DNA of 10,941 nt from assembly GCA_044348665.1 (NCBI GenBank), contig JBIKSI010000123.1, forward strand, positions 1-10,941, written 5' to 3'. This stretch comes from M2408 sp044348665 (GTDB lineage Bacteria > Bacteroidota > Bacteroidia > Flavobacteriales_D > Crocinitomicaceae). The translations under genes and the position numbers were made by a program. Positions 1 through 7,912 of the stretch are shown here, in pieces. How positions within the stretch are numbered: position 1 is the first letter of the stretch; the number at the start of each line of letters is the position of its first letter. The notes under the pieces were generated by a model. The model was not told where the DNA came from. It worked only from the letters and a program-made list of their open reading frames with translations, and did not search any database.

Positions 1-10
1 TTACTTTTAC

Positions 11-46
11 TCATGTAATTTATGTTTGCAAGACCAAATTACATGA
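11..46. repeat. Perfect 11-bp inverted repeat
   Basis: The arm TCATGTAATTT at 11-21 is the exact reverse complement of AAATTACATGA at 36-46, leaving a 14-nt loop. It abuts the next inverted repeat, sharing base 46. No T-run follows directly, so by itself it is a poor terminator. It may be part of a tandem terminator of a gene lying before the window, or a binding site for a dimeric protein. The symmetry is seen directly; the role is not known. Confidence 0.6.
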
Positions 47-80
47 AAGTGGGGAATTCGTAACAGAAATCCCCACTTTT
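46..80 (+). terminator. Rho-independent terminator-like hairpin
   Basis: AAAGTGGGGA at 46-55 pairs perfectly with TCCCCACTTT at 70-79 around a 14-nt loop. The stem contains the only GC-rich block of this intergenic region. The right arm runs into TTTT, and a further run of seven T lies at 87-93. This fits an intrinsic terminator for a + strand gene that ends before the window. The A-rich left arm gives a short U-run on the other strand as well, so it might work in both directions. Confidence 0.6.
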
Positions 81-152
81 ACAAGATTTTTTTATCGGAC
101 ACTAGTGATTTGAAATATAAAATGCCAAAGGAAATTATTTTTAAAAAGTAGA

Positions 153-180
153 TTTATGTACTTATTTTATCCTACTTTTG
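153..180 (+). promoter_or_regulatory. Bacteroidota-type promoter of the antiporter gene
   Basis: TACTTTTG at 173-180 matches the Bacteroidota -7 consensus TAnnTTTG exactly and lies 22 nt before the ATG at 203. The -33 element (consensus TTG) is weak; the best placed candidate is TTT at 153-155, with a 17-nt spacer. The stretch before the ATG is A-rich without a Shine-Dalgarno sequence, as is usual in this phylum. Confidence 0.6.
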
Positions 181-202
181 CATAAATTAAAAATCAATTA
201 AA

Positions 203-2359
203 ATGGATGATTTTTTTGAGCATGTTTCGCAAGCATTTCATTTGCCTTTAAAAAATCCTGTTTTAATTTTTTCACTCATTTTATTCATCATCTTGCTTTC
301 ACCAATCATTTTACGGAAGCTTAAAATTCCTGCTATAATTGGTTTAATCATTTCTGGTGTAATTGTAGGACCAAAAGGTTTTAACCTCATCGGAGAAAAA
401 CTGATGGAATCAGATGGTGCTATGAAAATTTTTGCAACCATTGGTTTGTTGTACATCATGTTTATGGCTGGTTTAGAATTAGACATGAACGAATTTAAAA
501 AATACCGCAATAAAAGCTTTACCTTCGGATTTTTAACCTTTATTATTCCTTTAAGTTTAGGTTTTCCAATTTGTTATTATGCATTAAATCTTGATTTTAC
601 GGCAAGTTTACTTACTGCCTCGATGTTTGCAACACACACCCTAGTTGCTTATCCCATTGTAAGCAAATATGGAATCACCAAAAGGCCGGCTGTTGCAATT
701 TCCATTGGTGGAACTATCTTGACAGACACCGCCGTATTAATCATCTTGGCAGTAATTTCCAGTTCAGCAAATGGGAAATTAGACCTTGATTTTTGGATAA
801 GATTAGTTTCCTCCCTAACTATTTTCTCCATCATCATGTTCCTTTTTATTCCAAGAATTGCACGATGGTTTTTTAGCAAATTAGAAAGTGAAAAAAATTC
901 GCATTATATTTTTGTTTTATCCATCATATTTTTTGCAGCTTTCTTAGCTGAAATGGCTGGTGTTGAACACATTATTGGTGCATTCGTCGCAGGTTTGGTA
1001 CTAAATAAATTGATTCCTCACTCTTCTGCCCTTATGAATCGAATCGAATTCATAGGAAATGCAATTTTTATTCCATTTTTCCTTATTTCAGTGGGAATGG
1101 TGGTTGATATAAAGGTACTTTTTACTGGCTCTTGGTGGCCATTAATTGTTGCTGGCGTTTTAACGAGTTTTGCTATTTTCTCCAAATGGTTTGCCGCACT
1201 TTTGATGCAGTTAATTTTTAAAATGACTTCCACAGAAAGACAAATAATTTTTGGATTGAGTACCGCACATGCCGCTGCAACCTTGGCAATTATTATGGTT
1301 GGATATCAAAAAAATATTCTATCGATTGACATTGTAAATGGAACCATCATTTTAATTTTGATAACATGCATGGTAGCTTCATTTGTGACTGAAAGCGCAG
1401 GAAGAAAATTATTGCTTGAAACGCCAGATGATGAATTGCTCACAGCTCCACAAAAACGTTCTCAACATTTGCTGGTTGCCACAAACGAACTAAAAGGAAA
1501 CGAAAACTTATTAGACTTATCTATCTTAATTACAGATAAAAGTGTTGTGAATCCAATCTCAGTTGTCAATGTTTTGGCAAACGACCAAGAAGCTGAAATT
1601 CGAATCCGTGCATCTCGAAACCACATGGATGAAATTATTAAACATTTCTCTGGAGGTGAAATAAAAATTAATGCCATTGCCACGATTGACCATAATTTAT
1701 CAAGTGGAATTGCACGAACATCCAAAGAACTTGCAGCAGACATTGTTGTGCTAAATGATAGTGCAAAAGCAAATCTGTTGATGAGAATTGTTGGCGATGA
1801 CCGTGACCATTTATTGGATGTTTGCCCCAAAACCGTTTTCTTCTGTCAATTGGATCATTCTTTTGCTGAGAAAAAGAGAATTGTATTGATTTGTCCACCC
1901 TATTCAGACTTGGAAAATAGTTTTGCCTCTTGGTTGGAACGAATATTGAGACTTGCACGAGAATTGAATCTGGAATTAATTCTGTTTGCAACAGATTTTA
2001 CTTACGATAAAATTAAGTTTTACATCAAAAAAAGAAAATTTTCTCTTGAAATAAAACACTTTTCTATTGTGGAATTAGACGATTATTTTGTCCACAATTT
2101 CAACATCGATAAAAGTGATTTTTTCGTGATGTGTGCCGCTCGCTCAGGATCAATTTCTTCTTCCATAAATTTGGATTTGTTTTTACCAAAAATTGAAAAA
2201 ATATTTGAAGCAAACGACAAAATCATTATTTATCCGTCGCAGGAAATCGCAGAAAATATTTTTTCAAACTATGAAGATATTTCTGCTGACGTAATTTCTA
2301 AAGGTGTTGAAACCGTTCAAAAAATTGGAAAAGAAGTTGGGAATATTTTCAAAAAGTAA
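203..2359 (+). CDS. Cation/proton antiporter (CPA2/KefB-like) with USP-like C-terminal half
   Basis: Inner-membrane antiporter that probably exchanges K+ or Na+ for H+, serving pH and ion balance. Residues about 18-400 form the Na+/H+ exchanger fold with some 12 hydrophobic segments. Family hallmarks are an IPAIIGLIISGVIVGP-type block (42-57), FMAGLELD (87-94), GGTILTDT (169-176) with the likely ion-binding Asp175, GAFVAGLVL (259-267) and PFFLISVGM (291-299). The residue before Asp175 is Thr, not the Asp of electrogenic NhaA/NapA or the Asn of electroneutral NhaP, so stoichiometry cannot be read off. Residues about 421-718 are soluble and look like two divergent universal-stress-protein folds, the second starting near residue 555 (KKRIVLICPP). 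This resembles the regulatory tails of other CPA2 transporters, but no TrkA-N glycine motif is seen. The gene appears monocistronic. The transported ion is unknown. Confidence 0.9.
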   Translation: MDDFFEHVSQAFHLPLKNPVLIFSLILFIILLSPIILRKLKIPAIIGLIISGVIVGPKGFNLIGEKLMESDGAMKIFATIGLLYIMFMAGLELDMNEFKKYRNKSFTFGFLTFIIPLSLGFPICYYALNLDFTASLLTASMFATHTLVAYPIVSKYGITKRPAVAISIGGTILTDTAVLIILAVISSSANGKLDLDFWIRLVSSLTIFSIIMFLFIPRIARWFFSKLESEKNSHYIFVLSIIFFAAFLAEMAGVEHIIGAFVAGLVLNKLIPHSSALMNRIEFIGNAIFIPFFLISVGMVVDIKVLFTGSWWPLIVAGVLTSFAIFSKWFAALLMQLIFKMTSTERQIIFGLSTAHAAATLAIIMVGYQKNILSIDIVNGTIILILITCMVASFVTESAGRKLLLETPDDELLTAPQKRSQHLLVATNELKGNENLLDLSILITDKSVVNPISVVNVLANDQEAEIRIRASRNHMDEIIKHFSGGEIKINAIATIDHNLSSGIARTSKELAADIVVLNDSAKANLLMRIVGDDRDHLLDVCPKTVFFCQLDHSFAEKKRIVLICPPYSDLENSFASWLERILRLARELNLELILFATDFTYDKIKFYIKKRKFSLEIKHFSIVELDDYFVHNFNIDKSDFFVMCAARSGSISSSINLDLFLPKIEKIFEANDKIIIYPSQEIAENIFSNYEDISADVISKGVETVQKIGKEVGNIFKK

Positions 2360-2365
2360 TCACCT

Positions 2366-2416
2366 AAAGTCCCAAAAATTTGAGCGATTTTCAGGATTTG
2401 GTTTTTCCGACTTTTT
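2366..2416 (+). terminator. Weak terminator-like hairpin after the antiporter gene
   Basis: AAAGTC at 2366-2371 can pair with GACTTT at 2409-2414, and AAAAA at 2374-2378 with TTTTT at 2402-2406. A CC/CC mismatch separates the two blocks, and TT follows the right arm. It starts 7 nt after the antiporter stop codon, where a terminator is expected. The stem is AT-rich and interrupted and the loop is long, so the call is tentative. Confidence 0.3.
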
Positions 2417-2469
2417 CCATAAAACTAATAATTATCGAAAAATAGCTGAATAATTCAAGCAAAAAAATT

Positions 2470-2497
2470 TTGTATTATTATTTTTCTACTAACTTTG
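2470..2497 (+). promoter_or_regulatory. Bacteroidota-type promoter of the 2521-3300 unit
   Basis: TTG at 2470-2472 (within TTTTG) is followed by a 17-nt spacer and TAACTTTG at 2490-2497. Both elements match the Bacteroidota sigma-factor consensus TTG-N17-23-TAnnTTTG. The ATG of the next gene lies 23 nt downstream. This is the best-formed promoter in the window. Confidence 0.7.
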
Positions 2498-2520
2498 CTT
2501 AGAATTAATCACTATATCTC

Positions 2521-2928
2521 ATGAAAAAGAATTTAATCGTTTTATTTTTTGTTGTATTCACTGCAACTACCTCATTTTCTCAAAATTATTCCACAGCAAT
2601 CGGAATCAAATCAGGATACCCAGGTCACGGTTCCTTAAATATCAAACATTTCTTAAGTTCCAATGGAGCGATTGATGTCTTGGCTGGATCAAACTTTTCA
2701 GCTTATTCAAAATATATTTGGGCTCAATGTTTATTTGAAGTGAACAAAAACATCGTGAACATGTCTGGATTTAACTGGTATGCAGGTGCGGGACCTTCTT
2801 TAGGGTACTACAATGCTGGATCTTATGTTGGTAAAATTGCTTTAGAAGGTGGACCGTATTTAAATGTAATACCACAAATATATATTGATGGTCAAGTAAA
2901 TGTTGCACTTCGATACGCAATTCAGTAA
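2521..2928 (+). CDS. Small exported protein, possibly an outer-membrane beta-barrel
   Basis: A 135-residue protein with a clear N-terminal signal peptide: KK, a hydrophobic core at about 5-17, and probable cleavage after Ser20 before Gln21, the S|Q junction common in Bacteroidota. The mature part of about 115 residues is rich in Gly, Tyr, Ser and Asn. It shows alternating hydrophobic/polar stretches such as FNWYAGAGPSLGYYNAG and a C-terminal strand-like VNVALRYAIQ, as seen in small outer-membrane barrels. It has no cysteines suggesting a lipoprotein and no type IX sorting domain. The family is not recognised and no specific function can be given. It has its own promoter, and its stop codon lies 6 nt before the next gene, so the two are probably co-transcribed. 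The barrel interpretation rests on composition and strand pattern only. Confidence 0.7.
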   Translation: MKKNLIVLFFVVFTATTSFSQNYSTAIGIKSGYPGHGSLNIKHFLSSNGAIDVLAGSNFSAYSKYIWAQCLFEVNKNIVNMSGFNWYAGAGPSLGYYNAGSYVGKIALEGGPYLNVIPQIYIDGQVNVALRYAIQ

Positions 2929-2934
2929 TTCAAG

Positions 2935-3300
2935 ATGTCTGAAGAAAGACTTTGCGCAGAATGTAATCAAAAATTGCGGGGCCGAAAGGATCAAAAATTT
3001 TGCTCTGATTTTTGCAGAAATGCATTTAATAATCGTCTGAATGAAGACTCAAACAAATATGTTCGCAGAATCAATGGGATTTTGCGCAAAAACCGACGTA
3101 TTTTAGAGAAGTTAAATCCTGACGGGAAAAATACCGTAGACGGAATCACTCTTGCCGAAGAAGGCTTTAATTTTCACTATTATACCAATATTTACAAAAC
3201 GCAAAAAGGTGGTGAATACTTTTTTTGTTACGAATTTGGCTATAGAAAATTAGAAAACGATCAATATATTTTGGTCGTAAAACAAGATTATGTGAAATAA
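2935..3300 (+). CDS. Small zinc-finger-like protein (CxxC...CxxxC)
   Basis: A cytosolic protein of 121 residues. The N-terminal part holds four cysteines, C7, C10, C23 and C27, in a CxxC-x12-CxxxC pattern. The context KFCSDFCRNAFNNR resembles short treble-clef or zinc-ribbon modules such as the DUF2116 type, so one Zn2+ is probably bound. A very basic, probably helical segment follows at about 44-60 (RRINGILRKNRRILEKL), which could contact nucleic acid or an acidic partner. The remaining half (about 65-121) is predicted to be beta-rich and ends in alternating hydrophobic strands (YILVVKQDYVK). Proteins of this kind are common in Bacteroidota without assigned function. It sits 6 nt after the exported-protein gene and shares its promoter. 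No enzymatic motif is visible. Confidence 0.7.
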   Translation: MSEERLCAECNQKLRGRKDQKFCSDFCRNAFNNRLNEDSNKYVRRINGILRKNRRILEKLNPDGKNTVDGITLAEEGFNFHYYTNIYKTQKGGEYFFCYEFGYRKLENDQYILVVKQDYVK

Positions 3301-3378
3301 ATTTCAAAATTTACATGCTTTTATAAACCGATTTTGTAAAATTTTAGCTTATTTTATTGTAAATTTCCTTTGTTTTAG

Positions 3379-3408
3379 CTGCTTTATTTAATATTTTTTT
3401 TAACTTTA
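3379..3408 (+). promoter_or_regulatory. Tentative promoter of the ferritin operon
   Basis: The 174-nt gap before ferritin lacks a perfect TAnnTTTG. The nearest match is TAACTTTA at 3401-3408 (7 of 8), with CTG at 3379-3381 as a partial -33 element across a 19-nt spacer. The gap is extremely AT-rich. It also holds AAATTTAC at 3307-3314 and its exact reverse complement GTAAATTT at 3359-3366, which could form a hairpin. No Fur-like palindrome is visible. The assignment is weak. Confidence 0.3.
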
Positions 3409-3474
3409 AACCTTAGTTTTTGTTTATTTTAACAGCAACTCACATTTTTTAACAAAATATAATTTCAAAAAGCA

Positions 3475-3993
3475 ATGAATTCACGCGTAGAACAAGCACT
3501 TAACGATCAAGTAGTAAAAGAAAACTCTTCTTCACAATTTTATTTAGCAATGGCGTCTTGGTCTGAAAATCAAGGGTTAAACGGTACAGCAAAATTTTTA
3601 TACACACATTCCGATGAAGAAAGATTTCACATGTTGAAATTAATTAAGTTTATCAACGAGCGCGGTGGAAAAGCTGTTGTTCCTGGAATTGTTCAACCAC
3701 CAGTAGAATTTGATAATCTTGAAAATGTATTTGAATTACTTTTACAACACGAATTAGCAGTAACTGAAAGCATCAATAATTTGGTAGACATTTGTTTACA
3801 AGAAAAAGACTATACAACACATAATTTTGTACAATGGTATGTTTCTGAGCAACTTGAAGAAGAAGCTTTGGCAAGATCTATTTTAGATAAATTAAAATTA
3901 ATCGGTGGTGATAAAGGTGGAATGTATATGTTTGACAGAGATTTAGAAATTTCAGCAAATCAAGCCGCTCCAGCTCCAAAACAACAAGCGTAA
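3475..3993 (+). CDS. ftnA: Ferritin (non-haem, FtnA-type)
   Basis: Iron-storage protein of 172 residues, the usual bacterial ferritin length. The family forms a 24-subunit cytosolic shell that oxidises Fe2+ and stores it as a ferric mineral. The ferroxidase ligands of FtnA are all visible, shifted by one residue: E16, E49, H52, E93, E125, Q126 and E129. The conserved Y23 and W121 are also present. The four-helix-bundle pattern is intact, so the enzyme should be active. The C-terminal tail (AAPAPKQQA) is a flexible extension. The haem-ligating Met context of bacterioferritin is not seen. The gene leads a close-packed run: only one base separates its TAA from the TTG start of the cyclase gene. 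Co-expression with a cyclic-nucleotide sensor is unusual and may mean shared regulation by stress or nutrient state, but that is inference. Confidence 0.95.
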   Translation: MNSRVEQALNDQVVKENSSSQFYLAMASWSENQGLNGTAKFLYTHSDEERFHMLKLIKFINERGGKAVVPGIVQPPVEFDNLENVFELLLQHELAVTESINNLVDICLQEKDYTTHNFVQWYVSEQLEEEALARSILDKLKLIGGDKGGMYMFDRDLEISANQAAPAPKQQA

Positions 3994-3994
3994 T

Positions 3995-6900
3995 TTGAAC
4001 AAACTTATTAAAATCTTAGGTGTATTTATTCTAGTTGTAAATATTTTTTACACCTATGGGCAAAGCACGTATCGTTTTAAAAACTATTCCATCGTTGATG
4101 GCTTATCACAAAGCTCCGTAACTTCTATCGAACAAGATAAATTCGGCGCTTTGTGGTTTGGTACGCAAGATGGTTTAAATCGTTTTGATGGACAAACATT
4201 CGAAAATTTCACTTCTGACAATACAAATGGAATTGAAAATTCGTACTTCAAAACTTCCTTCAAGTCCAAAGATGGAAATTTGTGGTTTGGTACCTCAAAT
4301 GGATTAACTCAGTATAATCCAACCACTGAATCTTTTAAGACTTTTCAATTAAGTGGAAGATTCGCTCTACAAATTGAAACTATTACAGATGATTCAGAAG
4401 GGAATCTTTGGATTGGAACAAGTGCAAACGGCTTGTGTATTTTCTCAAAAAAAACACAAAAATTCAATTTTTTCATTTCTTCCATTCCTTCAAACAAAAT
4501 TCTATTTCTAAAATTTCTAGACAAAGAGACACTATTTGTTAGCACAGAAGATAAAGGATTATTTTTAGTTAATACCAAAACAAAAAAGCTAATAGATGTT
4601 CCAATCATTGGCAAACAAAAACAATATGTCAGAATTAATACCATTGCAAAAAGAAATAAAAATTTATGGTTAATTGGAACGAATCAAGGCTTGTATCAAT
4701 ACAATGCTTCAACAAGTAAGATTATTCCATTCTTAACGAAAATGGACAAAATCTTTGGTTTAGTTGAAGTAGTGCATATTTACATTCAGAACGAAAATCA
4801 ATTTTTCCTTTCCACAAAAAACACAGGACTTTTTACCGTTTTTGAAAAAAACAATCAAAGTAGTATTTTTCAAAACACACAGGATTTATTTCAAAACAAT
4901 GCTTTGATTTATAATTCTGTAAATAAGGTTTTTAAAGATAAAACAGGAACATTTTGGGTGGCAACGGAGCGAGGAATTGGAAGTTTTAACCCATTCAACA
5001 AAGGCTTTTTAGGAGTTGAACCAAGTGGGGATTTAAGCAAAGGAATTCCATCTCCGAGTGTTTGGTGTTTCAGTGAAGATGAAAAATCACGATATATTTT
5101 TGTTGGAACGGATAATGCAATTTCAAGAAAGAATCTTTTTACAGGAAAATTTGATCAGTTTTTACGAAATAAGAATAGCGTTAATGAAAATGCAGAATCT
5201 TCTATTTTGTCCTTGCATGCGATAAATCGAAATGAATTATTGGTTGGAACTAGTGAAGGACTTTACATCTTAAAAATAAATTCAACATATTCCTATAGTT
5301 TTAATAAAGTAAAATACAAGGGAATTGACAATCCATCGAATTTTGAGCGTACCTATTCAATTGCGCATTGGAAAGCAAATCTATATTTTTTGGCAACAAA
5401 GGGAGGAATTTTACTTTACGATAAATCGACTGGGAAATTTCAATCTTTTGAACACAATCCTTTAGAACCCAAAAAAACTATTAAAGATGGAGTCTGTCGT
5501 TTAGTTTACAAAGATAACACTGGAAAAATTTGGTTTCCAACAAGTTTGGGTGGATTAAATTACCTTAATGAAAAAAATGGATTAAAAATTGTTCCATTTG
5601 AAAACAATAACACAATCACCTCTTTATCAAAAGATTATATTACAACAATTAATCATTATTCGAAGGATGTATACTATTTCGGAACCATGGGTTCTGGTTT
5701 GATTGAGTACAATGTTTCAACAAATATAGCAACACTTTACAATAAAAAAAATGGATTACCCAATAATGTAGTTTATGGTGTACTAAAAGACAAAAAAGGG
5801 CATTTGTGGTTAAGTACAAATAAAGGTATATCAAAGTTCTCCGTAAAAACTAAAACCTTCGAAAATTATACAGAATTGGATGGTTTGGTTTCAACAGAAT
5901 TTAATCAAGGAGCCTATTTTTCATCTTCAACTGGTGATTTTTACTTTGGTGCAATTAATGGATTTAACTATTTTGACCCACTTTTATTTGATAATCAACA
6001 GAAAAAAACAAACGTCGTTTTCACCAAGTTTAAGCTAGACGCTCAATGGCTCAAACCAAATGATGAAGATGGAATTTTAACTCAAAGTTTTTCTGAAACA
6101 AAACGCATAGATTTAAATTACAAACAACGAAATTTCACCATCAAATTTATGGCAACGGATCTAAGTAATCCGAGGTTAGTAACATACAAATATGATTTAA
6201 TTGGTTCAGATGAAGGAGAAATTATAATCGGTAATTCAAATCAAATTCATTTTAATTCACTTGATCCTGGAGAATACGTATTAAAAGTTTACGCGAGGCT
6301 TGGAAATGGTGAATGGAGCACAATTCCAGCAGAGGTTGAAATTTATTTAGCTGCTCCATTCTGGAAAAGAACATGGTTTTGGATCACCGTTATCTTTTTT
6401 GTCGGAATTTTTGTTTTAGCAATTACTCGCCGAAAAATTGAAGTAGAACGAAGACAACAAGTAAAATTAGAAATGAAAATTGTTGAACGTACACGTGAAA
6501 TTAGAGAGCAAAATATTAAAATTGAAAAACAAAAACAAACCATTGAGGAAAAGAAAAATCATTTAGAAGAACAAAAGAAACTCCTTGAAATTGAAAAGGA
6601 AAAAACGGAAAAACTTTTAAGAAACATTATCCCTGAATCAACTATGAATGAGTTGAAAACTAAAGGGAAAGCAAGTGCTCGTGCTTACAAAACTGTATCC
6701 GTAATGTTCACCGATTTTGTTGGATTTACGAAGATTGCTGAAAAAATGAGTCCATCTGATTTAGTAAATGAATTAGATATCTATTTCAGTAAATTTGATG
6801 AAATTATTGTTCAAAACAATCTTGAAAAAATCAAAACTATTGGTGATGCATATATGTGTGCTGGTGGTGTTCCAGTTCGAAATAACACCAATCCAATAGA

Positions 6901-7912
6901 TGCTTGTATTGCCGCACTTCAAATTCAAGAAAGTATGGAAATCATGCGTCGTGAAGCAGAAAGTACGGGGAGAATTGTATGGGATTTAAGACTTGGAATT
7001 AATACGGGTGAAGTAACGGCTGGAGTAATAGGATCTGAAAAATTAGCCTATGATATTTGGGGAGCAACAGTAAACCAAGCTCAACGCATGGAAATGTTAG
7101 GAGAACCAGGAAAAGTAACCATTTCCGGGCAAACTTTTCAATATATAGAACCTTATTTCTTATGCTCTTTTAAAGGTAAAGTAAAGTCCAAAAGTAAAGG
7201 TTTAATCGATATGTACACGGTTGAAGGAATCAAACCTGAACTTTCAGTAGATGGTAAAGGCTTGTATCCAAACGATCGTTTCAATCAGATTGTTAACCTT
7301 CATCATTACTCAAGCATTAATTATTACAAGGCTGAACGCCACATAATGAAGGTTTTGGAGAAAAAATTGTCACCTAAACTTCATTATCATAGTATTTCTC
7401 ACACAAAAGATGTATGTAGAGCCGTTGAGCGTTTGGCCCTTTTGGAAGGTGTGGCCGATGAAGGATTGTTTTTGTTGAAATCCGCTGCAACCTATCACGA
7501 TGCAGGTTTTGTAGAAAGTTATGACAAAAACGAACCTGTTGGAGCTCGTATGGCAGGAGAAATTTTACCGAAATATGGCTACACTGAAGAACATATCGAG
7601 GAAATCAGACGATTGATTTATGTAACGCAAATTCCGCACAAACCCACAAATAAACTAGAGGAAATTATCTGTGATGCAGATTTAGATTATTTAGGAAGAG
7701 ATGATTTCCATCAGATTGCTGATAAATTGCGCCAAGAATTGCGCGAACACGGAAAAATCGATAGCGACAGAAAATGGGATGAAATTCAGGTAATGTTTTT
7801 AAATCAACATCAATATTTTACAGAAACGGCCAAAGCAACTCGTCAAGAAAAAAAGATGAGAAACCTGGAGGAAATCAAAGCACGATTAGAACGGAATGAA
7901 TATGCGGATTAA
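3995..7912 (+). CDS. Transmembrane propeller sensor with adenylate cyclase and HD phosphohydrolase domains
   Basis: A 1305-residue receptor enzyme. Order: signal peptide (1-23, ending YGQ); about 12-14 Reg_prop blades at 25-665, with repeated W-x-GT-x-GL motifs such as those around W54, W97 and W139; Y_Y_Y domain (about 705-785); one membrane helix (794-811); charged coiled coil (812-870); cyclase transducer element (872-895); class III cyclase (about 900-1075); HD domain (about 1105-1290). Metal ligands D907 and D951, substrate residues K947 and D1020 (adenylate type, not the Glu/Cys of guanylate cyclases), N1027 and R1031 are all present, so cAMP synthesis is predicted. The HD part has H1132-x3-H1136, H1168-D1169 and D1227, a full metal site that might hydrolyse cyclic nucleotides. 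The start is TTG: no other ATG, GTG or TTG lies in frame between the TAG at 3944 and the signal peptide. The first in-frame Met comes far inside the propeller. Confidence 0.9.
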   Translation: MNKLIKILGVFILVVNIFYTYGQSTYRFKNYSIVDGLSQSSVTSIEQDKFGALWFGTQDGLNRFDGQTFENFTSDNTNGIENSYFKTSFKSKDGNLWFGTSNGLTQYNPTTESFKTFQLSGRFALQIETITDDSEGNLWIGTSANGLCIFSKKTQKFNFFISSIPSNKILFLKFLDKETLFVSTEDKGLFLVNTKTKKLIDVPIIGKQKQYVRINTIAKRNKNLWLIGTNQGLYQYNASTSKIIPFLTKMDKIFGLVEVVHIYIQNENQFFLSTKNTGLFTVFEKNNQSSIFQNTQDLFQNNALIYNSVNKVFKDKTGTFWVATERGIGSFNPFNKGFLGVEPSGDLSKGIPSPSVWCFSEDEKSRYIFVGTDNAISRKNLFTGKFDQFLRNKNSVNENAESSILSLHAINRNELLVGTSEGLYILKINSTYSYSFNKVKYKGIDNPSNFERTYSIAHWKANLYFLATKGGILLYDKSTGKFQSFEHNPLEPKKTIKDGVCRLVYKDNTGKIWFPTSLGGLNYLNEKNGLKIVPFENNNTITSLSKDYITTINHYSKDVYYFGTMGSGLIEYNVSTNIATLYNKKNGLPNNVVYGVLKDKKGHLWLSTNKGISKFSVKTKTFENYTELDGLVSTEFNQGAYFSSSTGDFYFGAINGFNYFDPLLFDNQQKKTNVVFTKFKLDAQWLKPNDEDGILTQSFSETKRIDLNYKQRNFTIKFMATDLSNPRLVTYKYDLIGSDEGEIIIGNSNQIHFNSLDPGEYVLKVYARLGNGEWSTIPAEVEIYLAAPFWKRTWFWITVIFFVGIFVLAITRRKIEVERRQQVKLEMKIVERTREIREQNIKIEKQKQTIEEKKNHLEEQKKLLEIEKEKTEKLLRNIIPESTMNELKTKGKASARAYKTVSVMFTDFVGFTKIAEKMSPSDLVNELDIYFSKFDEIIVQNNLEKIKTIGDAYMCAGGVPVRNNTNPIDACIAALQIQESMEIMRREAESTGRIVWDLRLGINTGEVTAGVIGSEKLAYDIWGATVNQAQRMEMLGEPGKVTISGQTFQYIEPYFLCSFKGKVKSKSKGLIDMYTVEGIKPELSVDGKGLYPNDRFNQIVNLHHYSSINYYKAERHIMKVLEKKLSPKLHYHSISHTKDVCRAVERLALLEGVADEGLFLLKSAATYHDAGFVESYDKNEPVGARMAGEILPKYGYTEEHIEEIRRLIYVTQIPHKPTNKLEEIICDADLDYLGRDDFHQIADKLRQELREHGKIDSDRKWDEIQVMFLNQHQYFTETAKATRQEKKMRNLEEIKARLERNEYAD

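Noticed and set aside
238..510. 90-codon - strand open frame over the antiporter N-terminus
   Set aside because: Mirror image of hydrophobic membrane codons in the real gene; no independent evidence.
1462..1830. 122-codon open frame on the - strand inside the antiporter gene
   Set aside because: It lies fully antisense to a well-supported gene, has no recognisable domain or promoter, and its composition is that of a reverse-strand shadow.
1668..1991. 107-codon - strand open frame in a second phase inside the antiporter gene
   Set aside because: Antisense to conserved coding sequence and overlapping another shadow frame; no start signal or domain.
3306..3345. AT-only hairpin AAAATTTAC / GTAAAATTTT after the zinc-finger gene
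   Set aside because: No GC in the stem beyond one pair, a bulge and no clean T-run; likely due to base composition, so not called as a terminator.
3301..3474. Fur- or CRP-type operator before the ferritin-cyclase run
   Set aside because: I looked for a Fur palindrome and for TGTGA-N6-TCACA, because the run encodes ferritin and a cyclase, and found neither.
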